Shown here piece by piece: positions 40,669-48,066 of a stretch of 64,000 nt of DNA. This stretch comes from JBFWUW01 sp050247075 (GTDB lineage: Bacteria > Planctomycetota > Planctomycetia > Pirellulales > JBFWUW01): NCBI GenBank assembly GCA_050247075.1, contig JBFWUW010000003.1, forward strand, positions 62,001-126,000. The letters are read 5' to 3'. Made by a program: the position numbers and the translations under genes. The stretch's first letter is position 1; each line of letters opens with the position of its first letter. The notes beneath the pieces were generated by a model. That model did not search any database. It saw only the letters and a list, made by a program, of their open reading frames with translations, and was not told the DNA's origin.

Positions 40669-42087
40669 ATGGGCGCGATTGATCACAAGGATTGTTTCCG
40701 CGAGGTCTGGACCGGCACGGATGCTGGCAGCATCACGCTTTCGGGAATTCCCGTGGCCGGCTCGTTGAACGCGGCCGACGCCGATCTCCTGGATGCCCGC
40801 GATTATTATCTGCGGATCCAGCACGCCGACGACCCGGCCGAGTTCCAGCTGGCGCGCTACACCTACACGGAGTCGAGCAACCAGATCGACCAGGTGGCGG
40901 TCTACCGCAGCAGCAACGGCAACGCCGAGGTGACCTTCTCCGCCGGCGACAAGCACATCGGCACGGTGACCAGCGCCGAGTTTCTCAACATCCTGCTGAC
41001 GACGGCCATCCTCGACGACGATCCGACGCTGGCGGCCGACAGTGACGACCTGGTGGCCACGCAAGCAGCCACGAAGGCCTACGCCGACACGGCCGCCAGC
41101 ATCGTGGCGGCCATGATCGTCACCGATCACGGCGGCCTGACCGGCCTGGCCGACGACGATCACACCCAATACGCCATGCTCGCCGGCCGCGGCGGCGGGC
41201 AGACGATCTACGGCGGTACCGCTGCCGGCGAAAATCTCACGCTCGGCAGCACGGGCCACGGCACGAAGGGCAAAGTCATCATCGGCGGCAGCACCACGCT
41301 GGTTGCCGACGAGGTCAACGGCCGCGTCGGAATCGGCACCGCCTCGCCGAGCTACCTGTTTCACGTGACCTCGACCAGCACGGCCACGAGCGGCGCCGAG
41401 TTCACCGCGCAGATCAACCAGACCGCCACGCCAGGCGGCACGAGCACGGCCACGAATCAGGCGTTGTCGGTCAATCTGTCGTACACGGCCAACGTCGATA
41501 ACAGCACGAGTTGCACAGCGGCCAACATCGTGGCGCAGAACACCGGATCGGGAACCTGCGCGTTCATTCAGGCGGTGGCCTTCACCGCGTTCCAGAACGG
41601 ATCGGGGACGACCAGCAACCTCAATGGCGCGCGCGGCCAATGCACGATCAGCAGCGGCACGGCTACGGCGGCCCGCGGCGTCTTCGGCCAGATCGTGGTC
41701 AGCGGCACCGGCACTTGCACCACCGGCTACGCGGGTTATTTCGTTGCCGTCCGCTCGGCTGGAACATACACCACCGGCGGCGGTGTCTATTCCGACGTCA
41801 GCGGCACGCTCACCACCGGCTACAACTTCTACGCCGCCGGCAACGACGCCACCACGGCCTGGGCCTTTTACGCCGCGACGACGGGCATCCGCAGTTACTT
41901 CGGGGGCGCGATTGAATTCAAGACACAGAGCAGCACGCCCGCCAACCCAGCCACGAGCAACTTCAATGTTTACGTCAAGAGCGGCACGCTGGCCTTTCAA
42001 TACAACGACGCCGGCACGATCCGCTATCTGAAGATCGCGCTGACCGGTACCGGCACGACATGGACCCACGACACGACCGCCCCATAA
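40669..42087 (+). CDS. Tail fibre protein
   Basis: 472 residues. An N-terminal 115-residue attachment region is followed by HGGLTGLADDDHTQYAMLAG and RGGGQTIYGGTAAGENLTLG, the DHTQY fibre motif common in siphovirus and planctomycete fibres. A Thr/Ser/Gly-rich beta repeat region follows (TTGYAGYFVAVRSAGTYTTG). Predicted trimeric receptor-binding fibre. Begins after a mixed tract of GGCGGAAGGC and AAAATCC units (40600-40665). Confidence 0.85.
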   Translation: MGAIDHKDCFREVWTGTDAGSITLSGIPVAGSLNAADADLLDARDYYLRIQHADDPAEFQLARYTYTESSNQIDQVAVYRSSNGNAEVTFSAGDKHIGTVTSAEFLNILLTTAILDDDPTLAADSDDLVATQAATKAYADTAASIVAAMIVTDHGGLTGLADDDHTQYAMLAGRGGGQTIYGGTAAGENLTLGSTGHGTKGKVIIGGSTTLVADEVNGRVGIGTASPSYLFHVTSTSTATSGAEFTAQINQTATPGGTSTATNQALSVNLSYTANVDNSTSCTAANIVAQNTGSGTCAFIQAVAFTAFQNGSGTTSNLNGARGQCTISSGTATAARGVFGQIVVSGTGTCTTGYAGYFVAVRSAGTYTTGGGVYSDVSGTLTTGYNFYAAGNDATTAWAFYAATTGIRSYFGGAIEFKTQSSTPANPATSNFNVYVKSGTLAFQYNDAGTIRYLKIALTGTGTTWTHDTTAP

Positions 42088-42102
42088 CCCCAGGAGAGGC
42101 AC

Positions 42103-42399
42103 ATGGACTTGACCAGCCAACTCACGCAACTCAACGGCCAGCCGATCCTCGGCGGCGACAAGCAGCCAGCCACGATCGCCACTTGTTCAATCGAGGCCCT
42201 GCTATCGCCGCGCCAAGAGGACGACGGAGTGACGAAAATTCGCAAAGCCATCCTGGCCGAGAAAATCTTCACCCATCCGTCGCACGTCGCGATGACCACC
42301 GCGGAGGCGGCCATGTTGAGCGAGTGCCTGCAAGAATTCTGTTCGCCGTTGGCCCTGATCCAATGCCTCCGCGTCATCGACCCCGAGAAGCTGAAATAG
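42103..42399 (+). CDS. Hypothetical protein after tail fibre
   Basis: 98 residues, ATG behind CAGGAGAGG. Helical, with CSIEALLSPRQEDDGVTKIR and EAAMLSECLQEFCSPLALIQ. Resembles small tail-accessory or chaperone-like proteins in size but no family is recognised. Confidence 0.6.
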   Translation: MDLTSQLTQLNGQPILGGDKQPATIATCSIEALLSPRQEDDGVTKIRKAILAEKIFTHPSHVAMTTAEAAMLSECLQEFCSPLALIQCLRVIDPEKLK

Positions 42400-42442
42400 C
42401 GTCCCTTCATCCTTCATCCTTCCGCCTTCATCCTTTCCCCCC

Positions 42443-43774
42443 ATGCCCGGCCACACTTACCTCGGCGACTTTGGCCTGGGGGCTTTCGAGTCGCCCGGTA
42501 CCAGCGGCGGCGACGACAGCCCGCAACCGTGGCTGCTGCGCTGCCGCTGCTGTTGCAAGTGCTGCCGGCTGTGCGCTGGCGGCACGCCCTGCAAGCTGCG
42601 GTTGACGGTGGCCGGCGAGCAGATCGTGCTCAAGAAAAACGCCGTGCTGGAATTCTTGGACGGGCCGGCCATCGACGGCTCGATCCGCTGCGCCTGGGGC
42701 GCCGACGTGACGGAGATCGAGATCGGCGGCTGCGCGGTCGATGCCTTTCTGCTGGTGCTGGAGAAGCCCGACGAGGAACACGACGATTACCAATGGACCT
42801 TGCAGGCCCTGCTGGCCGGCGAGGTCAAACTCACCTGGCTGCTGGGAGAAGCCGACGGCGACGAACTGCCGTTGTGCGATGTCACCAAGACGCTGGCCTG
42901 GGACACGCTCGGCTCGTGCGCCAACCCCGGCAGCGCCCGCTTGGAACCGTACAGCCTCAAGCCGTGCTGTTGCGCGGCCTGCGGCGAGGAGACGCCCCAA
43001 ACCTTCACCGCCATCTTCGGCGCGCGGCGGATCAAGCTGACCTACGATTCATTCACCGTCGATCCGGTCGAGTGTTGGTGGCGGGCCGAGTTGTCGCCGA
43101 CGTTGGCGCTGCAAGGTTGCACGGCGGCCGAGCTGCGGTTGCGAGTCCGCTTCTGGCCCGACGACGAAACATACCGCGAGTGGACCCTCTCGGCTTACGA
43201 CGACGAGGGGGAGCTGCTGACGCAGTGGACCTTCGCCGGCGACGCCGACGGCTACCCGTGCGGCCAGGCCCTCAATCTGGCGATCTTCGACGAGGAGGAC
43301 GCTTGCGGCCTGATCGCGGCCGAGGAATTTTTGCAGGTCGAGATCGATCCCAAAACGCTCTACAACTGCGAGGAGGAGGGGAGCAGCGGTGGCGACTGCA
43401 GTTGCTGCGCCGAGGAGCTGGAGTATCAGCTCTACATTCCGGCGCCGTCGTTTTTTCCACCGGGCGTCTACGCGCTGACCCGCGTGGCCAACAACCCCGG
43501 GCATTGCGTCCTCGAGTACAGCGAGACCTTCACCGTCGGTCCCAGCGAGTTTTTTCGTTCGATTCAGGTGGTGGTGGCTTGCAGTTCGACGGAGTTTCTG
43601 GCCACGGCCACGCTGCTCAGCGGAGCGGTCGGCGGCACGCCGTTGGGCAACGTCTACCAGCTCTACAGCAATCCCGGCGTCCCGACCGAGTGGAGCTGCG
43701 GCCCGACGATGGGCTATTACCACGGCAACTTTCCCAATAATCCCCCCTTCGTCACGCTGCAGGTCGTCCCATGA
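42443..43774 (+). CDS. Cysteine-rich virion-associated protein (putative)
   Basis: 443 residues with more than 30 cysteines. Clusters occur at CRCCCKCCRLC (about 31-45), CCCAAC (about 175) and CSCC (about 320). The rest is beta-rich with few basic residues. Placed after the fibre and overlapping the next gene by four bases. Could be a disulfide- or metal-stabilised adhesin; no family recognised. No signal peptide. Confidence 0.6.
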   Translation: MPGHTYLGDFGLGAFESPGTSGGDDSPQPWLLRCRCCCKCCRLCAGGTPCKLRLTVAGEQIVLKKNAVLEFLDGPAIDGSIRCAWGADVTEIEIGGCAVDAFLLVLEKPDEEHDDYQWTLQALLAGEVKLTWLLGEADGDELPLCDVTKTLAWDTLGSCANPGSARLEPYSLKPCCCAACGEETPQTFTAIFGARRIKLTYDSFTVDPVECWWRAELSPTLALQGCTAAELRLRVRFWPDDETYREWTLSAYDDEGELLTQWTFAGDADGYPCGQALNLAIFDEEDACGLIAAEEFLQVEIDPKTLYNCEEEGSSGGDCSCCAEELEYQLYIPAPSFFPPGVYALTRVANNPGHCVLEYSETFTVGPSEFFRSIQVVVACSSTEFLATATLLSGAVGGTPLGNVYQLYSNPGVPTEWSCGPTMGYYHGNFPNNPPFVTLQVVP

Positions 43775-45750
43775 CCTCGATCCAACTCGCTCCCGATCGC
43801 TGGCAATGTTCCGTCTGCGGCCGCATCATGCTGGCTGCCGCTGGCGTGGCCATCTTTCACGACTGCGCCGCGCAACAGCGAGCCAACCTGCTCAAGCGGC
43901 CGCCGCCGACCGACAATTTTGCGTGCGTTCACCGCGGGGATCGCGTGGCGCGAGAAAAGAATCACCTCTGCCAGTGCAAACATCGCTACGAGGCGATCCA
44001 CGAATGCGCGGCGGTCGCCGGCGGGCGGTGTGTCGTCGAGCCGTATAACTCGGCCGACGTGCTGGCCGCCGATAACATCACCTGCTGTCAGACCTGTCCG
44101 CTGCGGCAGCCGGAGCAGCCGTCAGCGGAGCAGCCCTCCGCCATCAGCTTTCCCGCCGGCGGGACCGCCTGCTTCACCTTTCGCCACGGGCTGGGCGATC
44201 GCGTCCAGTTCGCCGGCCTGCTGCGACACCTGGCCGATCAGCGGCCTGGGCTGTTGATCGACCTGGTCAGTCCGGCCAGCACGCAACCGCTGTTCGCCGG
44301 CCTGGTCCGCCGCAACCTCCGCCGTCCCGATCGGGCCGAGACCTACGATCTGTCCCGCGAACTCGACTGGCCCGCGGCGAGCGAGATTTTTGGCGACCGC
44401 CCCTCGACCAAGCTTCAGCGGTCGCTGGCCGCGCTCGGCCTCGATTACCAGCCCGAGCTGGCCGCCTACCAGATCTCCACCACCGCGGCCCACGAGCAGC
44501 AAGCGGCCGCGATCGCCGCCGCGCTGGGCCAACGCTTCGCCCTGGTCCACAACGACGGCACCACCGGCCGCGACGAGGCGACGGGCCAATGCCACAAGAA
44601 TATGCCGCGCGAAATAGCCGCGGCCTTGGTCCGCCGCCTGCACGCGCGCGGCCTGACGCCGGTCGTCCTCAACTGGCGGCAGCGCGATCCGCTGGCCCGG
44701 CTGCCGGGCGTCGTCCAACTCGGCCGTGGTCCCCATCGGGCTACCACCCGCAACCCGGCCGTGCTCTGCGGGCTGGCCCGCCGCGCCGCCGTCAACATCG
44801 GCATCGACAGCGGGCCCGGCTTCGTCTTCGCCGCCGCCGGCCGGCCGACGTTGATCTACTGGGATCGCCACCACCCGCTGAATTACCACGAGCCGGCCGA
44901 TCACGTGCTGCATCTTTTGCCCGACGATCATCCGGCAAGAATCTTGCCCTACGCCGCCGGCGTCGATCGGCGGGCCGAGTGGGACCGGGGCCGCGATTTT
45001 TTCCGCGCCCGTTACCGCTCGCGGACCTACCCGGCGACCGGCTGCGACGAGGCCAGTGCGATCGCCGCGCTCGATACGCTCATCGATGAGCCGCGCTACC
45101 TTGCCCAACCGGCGGCCGACGCCCAGCTCCGCCAGTGGGTCGAGGAGTGGACGGTCGGCCAGTCCAGCACCGGCTTCGGCGCGGACGTGCCGGCCGATCG
45201 GAATGTCTCGCTGCCGCTGTTGTTCGCCGAGCTGCGGCGGCGCTTCCCCGCGCCGCAAATCGTGGAGACCGGCTGCATCCGCTACGACGGCGGTCCGCAC
45301 GCGGGCGACTTTTCCGGGGCCGGTTACTTCACGCTGCTGGCCGCTTGCTACACCAGTGTCGCTGGCGGCCGGCTCGACAGCGTCGATCTGTCGCCGGCCA
45401 ACGTGGCCTTCGCCCGCCGCCGCACGCGGTTCTTCCCCTCGGCGCGGATCCACCAGGCCGACAGCGTGGCCTTCCTCCGCCAGTGGCCGGGCCCGCCGAT
45501 CGATCTGGCCTACCTCGATTCGCTCGACACCGACCGGCCAGGCCACGCCGAGCATGGCCTGGCCGAGGCCCAAGCCGTGTTGCCCCACCTCAGCCCGCAA
45601 GCCTTGATCTGTTTCGACGACACGGCCTTCGTCGGCGGCGCGTGGCATCCGCTGGGCAAGGGCTGCCTGGCCATCCCCTGGCTGCTCGATCGCGGCTGGC
45701 GCGTTTTGTTCAGCGGCTACCAGACGATTTTGGGAAGGGCGGAAGGCTGA
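43771..45750 (+). CDS. Glycosyltransferase-methyltransferase-like fusion protein
   Basis: 659 residues. Residues 1-110: Cys-rich zinc region (CSVC, CQCKHRY, CCQTC). Residues 112-128 (EQPSAEQPSAISFPAGG) are encoded by the dispersed repeat. Residues 130-400: GT-B fold of heptosyltransferase/GT9 type (GLGDRVQFAGLLRHL, AAVNIGIDSGPGFVFAAAGR, PTLIYWDR). Residues about 480-655: Rossmann-like SAM methyltransferase-type domain (IVETGCIRYDGGPHAG, LDSVDLSPANVAFARRR, LAYLDSLD). Likely sugar transfer to virion or host surface; the acceptor is unknown. Confidence 0.7.
   Translation: MTSIQLAPDRWQCSVCGRIMLAAAGVAIFHDCAAQQRANLLKRPPPTDNFACVHRGDRVAREKNHLCQCKHRYEAIHECAAVAGGRCVVEPYNSADVLAADNITCCQTCPLRQPEQPSAEQPSAISFPAGGTACFTFRHGLGDRVQFAGLLRHLADQRPGLLIDLVSPASTQPLFAGLVRRNLRRPDRAETYDLSRELDWPAASEIFGDRPSTKLQRSLAALGLDYQPELAAYQISTTAAHEQQAAAIAAALGQRFALVHNDGTTGRDEATGQCHKNMPREIAAALVRRLHARGLTPVVLNWRQRDPLARLPGVVQLGRGPHRATTRNPAVLCGLARRAAVNIGIDSGPGFVFAAAGRPTLIYWDRHHPLNYHEPADHVLHLLPDDHPARILPYAAGVDRRAEWDRGRDFFRARYRSRTYPATGCDEASAIAALDTLIDEPRYLAQPAADAQLRQWVEEWTVGQSSTGFGADVPADRNVSLPLLFAELRRRFPAPQIVETGCIRYDGGPHAGDFSGAGYFTLLAACYTSVAGGRLDSVDLSPANVAFARRRTRFFPSARIHQADSVAFLRQWPGPPIDLAYLDSLDTDRPGHAEHGLAEAQAVLPHLSPQALICFDDTAFVGGAWHPLGKGCLAIPWLLDRGWRVLFSGYQTILGRAEG
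44602..44615. promoter_or_regulatory. Noc/parS-like dispersed palindrome, site 9
   Basis: ATGCCGCGCGAAAT followed by AGC, in the glycosyltransferase gene, read as MPREI with ATA. Confidence 0.6.
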
Positions 45751-45755
45751 AGGGC

Positions 45756-46100
45756 TTAGCGCCGGCCGCGGCGCTTTTTCGGCGGTGCTGGCGCATCATG
45801 GAAGATCGCCGTGGCATCACCGGGCGGCGGCGGCGCGTGCGTGACCGTGACGTTCAGGTCGATCGGCCCGGGCGGCAGCTTGACCTCGCTGGCCTTCTCG
45901 GCATCGGCCCGCCGCAGCGGCTCGGCGAACCAGCGGGCGACCTCGTCGATGTGCGGCGACGGCTCGACCTCGCAAACCGCCGAGTGCAGCTCGGTCCCGA
46001 TGAACACGACCGGGCCGCGCGGCTTCATCCCGCGGCGGCGGAGTTCCCCCTCGCACAACTGCTGCACCTCTTGCCGCGACAACGTGGCCGTGACCGTCAT
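45756..46100 (-). CDS. Hypothetical protein, leftward, last gene of prophage
   Basis: 114 residues; ATG behind CGGAGGAG. N-terminal helix (TATLSRQEVQQLCEGELRRR), strands (PVVFIGTELHSAVCEV), a Pro-rich segment and a basic tail PKKRRGRR. Convergent with the glycosyltransferase gene, six bases apart. No family recognised. Confidence 0.65.
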   Translation of the reverse strand: MTVTATLSRQEVQQLCEGELRRRGMKPRGPVVFIGTELHSAVCEVEPSPHIDEVARWFAEPLRRADAEKASEVKLPPGPIDLNVTVTHAPPPPGDATAIFHDAPAPPKKRRGRR

Positions 46101-46201
46101 GCCTCGCTCCTCCGTGAGAACAAATTGAGCCGGCGGGACGCCCAGGGAAGGAACCGCCCCGCCGGCCTGCTCGAACTATCCGGGGTCAATTTAGCGGTTT
46201 G

Positions 46202-46216
46202 GTGTACGATGTACAC
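46202..46216. promoter_or_regulatory. Palindrome next to attR
   Basis: GTGTACGATGTACAC is a 6-3-6 dyad 105 bases from attR. It could be an integrase or excisionase arm site, or an operator for the leftward gene at 45756-46100. Confidence 0.4.
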
Positions 46217-46321
46217 TATCAATCTCCCTCCGCCGGCCTGCTCGCCCGCCCGCTCCCGCTCGACCTCTCCAGGCCGCTTGGACCGGTTTTTCCGATTCCG
46301 TCCCCACCAACGGGCAGCGAT

Positions 46322-46363
46322 CTTTTAATCCGTAGGCCCTGGGTTCGAGTCCCAGCAGCCTCA
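46322..46363 (+). other. attR, partial tRNA-Lys copy
   Basis: 42 bases identical to 2285-2326, without the 5' half of a tRNA. Marks the right prophage boundary. Confidence 0.95.
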
Positions 46364-46465
46364 TATCGTTACGACGATTGACCAGGGGCAACATTCAATC
46401 CGCGCAAGGGGACAAATCAGGTCGTTTTGGCCTTCAAGAACCGTCGTACACGCAGGGGAGCCATG

Positions 46466-46712
46466 TCAATCCCTTAGTCCGTCGGCCAACGTGACATCCC
46501 AGGCTTGCAGTTCAGTTCGCAGCGCTTTCCACTCTTTCGGATCGGCTTTCAACTTGACGTAGGCCGTATCGCAGGCGGTCAAAAGTCCGTCGATACCAGG
46601 CCTCGACTGCTTCGGCCAGCGCATCCAAAAGGGACAGTCCTCCCGCTTCGGCCAACTGCCGATGTTTGGAGGACGTCGCCGGTTTGATTCACACATTTGG
46701 CGGAATGGCGAT
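46466..46712 (-). pseudogene. Decayed type II antitoxin gene
   Basis: Read leftward, one frame gives KHRQLAEAGGLSLLDALAEA, then VEAWYRR, and a second frame gives ACDTAYVKLKADPKEWKALR, then LQAWDVTLADGLRD. Together they match a family of small helical antitoxins ending W..TL.DGL. A 2-base deletion in a T run (near 46584) would explain the frame change, and an early TGA stands where CGA is likely. No start codon is visible. Lies 102 bases from attR; the partner toxin is not recognisable. Confidence 0.5.
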
Positions 46713-47046
46713 ACTCTCCAAGTGGACTATCCGGCCGTGTATCTTCGCTTGTTCTGCGTATTTGAAGGCCGGTTTTTCTCTCGGTTTTCGGCAAGTGGAC
46801 AATCCAATTTCGTCGGGTGCTCCGGCAGGCGCATCGCCCCCCATTAGCGCGCTGCCGGAACGGTTTGCCGCTTAGGACGCGGAGCCCGCTGAGAAGCCAT
46901 TTCTCGCCGACCGGCCCCCTTGAAAGGACCGTTCATTGGCTGGAATCGGCGCGAGACGCTGCTCCCGCCGGATTTCGGTGGCACGCATTTTGCGGTTTGG
47001 TGGACATGGGGGGATTTCTTGTGTTTCAAGTTGAGGAGTCTGAATC

Positions 47047-47859
47047 ATGCGAAACTTAGTTGTCAGCATGGGGTTGCTGTCCGCCCTAGCCGTTTCAGGG
47101 GCTTCCCTGTATGCCGCGGATGGACCGGAAGACGGTTCCCTAGGCAATCAGCCTACCGAGGTAGTTGGTTCCAAGACGGTCGCGCCGGTTCCAGAGGGCG
47201 CAGAACCAAATGAGGCCACAAGAAAGGCCCTGGAATCGGAAGTGCCATCGAACTCCGAAACCGATCCCGCCGCCAACCGCCCAGAGGCGGAGGGGCAGGT
47301 TAACAATCACGTTGAAGTTAATGCCGGTGCACCCGATGCGGACACCAATCGGGAAGCCACTAAATCGACCAAAGGTGACAAATGGCGATTCAAGTACCAC
47401 AACGGCCATTGGTGGTATTGGCTTCCCAGTAACAACTGGTGCTTTTGGCACGACGATCAATGGATCAACTACGATCCGCAGACGTATGGAAGCTACTTTC
47501 CCCGCGAAACCTACTCCACCTATGACGACGGGAGCTATTACTCCGGCGGGCAGGCTAACGGCTATCGACATGGGACCGGCTACCGAGGTTATGGCTATGA
47601 CAACAACGACTATGGCTATGGTAATGGCGGCTACTACGGAAACGGAGGTTATGGCTACGGCAACGGAGGATACTACGGAAACCGAGGCTTCGGCTACGGC
47701 AACGGAGGATACTATGGAAACCGTGGCTACGGTAATGCCGGAGCGAACGCAGGCGCGAACCTGGGCGGTGCCATCGGCGGTGCCATTGGAGGCCGCCAAG
47801 GTGCCGGCGTGGGTAGTGCCATTGGAGGCGCAATCGGCGGAAGCATCGGCACGCCGTAA
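47047..47859 (+). CDS. Secreted Gly/Tyr-rich protein with glycine-zipper C-terminus
   Basis: 270 residues. Signal peptide of about 24 residues (MGLLSALAVSGASLYAADG). A spacer leads to KWRFKYHNGHWWYWLPSNNW, an aromatic motif common in planctomycete exported proteins. Then come Gly-Tyr-Asn repeats (GYGNGGYYGNGGYGYGNGGY) and a C-terminal glycine zipper (GGAIGGAIGGRQGAGVG). Probably surface-located; role unknown. Followed by a strong terminator. The 46713-47046 spacer upstream shows no further gene. Confidence 0.8.
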   Translation: MRNLVVSMGLLSALAVSGASLYAADGPEDGSLGNQPTEVVGSKTVAPVPEGAEPNEATRKALESEVPSNSETDPAANRPEAEGQVNNHVEVNAGAPDADTNREATKSTKGDKWRFKYHNGHWWYWLPSNNWCFWHDDQWINYDPQTYGSYFPRETYSTYDDGSYYSGGQANGYRHGTGYRGYGYDNNDYGYGNGGYYGNGGYGYGNGGYYGNRGFGYGNGGYYGNRGYGNAGANAGANLGGAIGGAIGGRQGAGVGSAIGGAIGGSIGTP

Positions 47860-47884
47860 GTGAGCCTTGATTTTCCCGTTAACA

Positions 47885-47929
47885 ACCACCGTCCCTTAGC
47901 CGCCATAGGCTAAGGGACGGTGGTTTTTT
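47885..47929 (+). terminator. Intrinsic terminator
   Basis: Perfect 17-bp stem (47885-47901 with 47908-47924), 6-base loop, T6 tail. 25 bases after the stop of the Gly/Tyr-rich protein. Confidence 0.95.
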
Positions 47930-48066
47930 GCCCGACAGGAGTTCCAAAACCGTTGGCTTTGTGCGCGCGGTGCCCGATATTGTCACTGTTTGAGCGTTGA
48001 TTCACCGTCATGCAATCACTAACTGAAATGGGGAATCAATGACGATTCGCCAAGTCCAATCGAACG

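Noticed and set aside
40669..42087. Diversity-generating retroelement target in the tail fibre
   Set aside because: No template repeat, no accessory gene and no reverse transcriptase are visible.
47591..47740. CRISPR-like array in the Gly/Tyr-rich gene
   Set aside because: The repeats are in-frame GGYYGN codons of an exported protein with no unique spacers and no cas genes.
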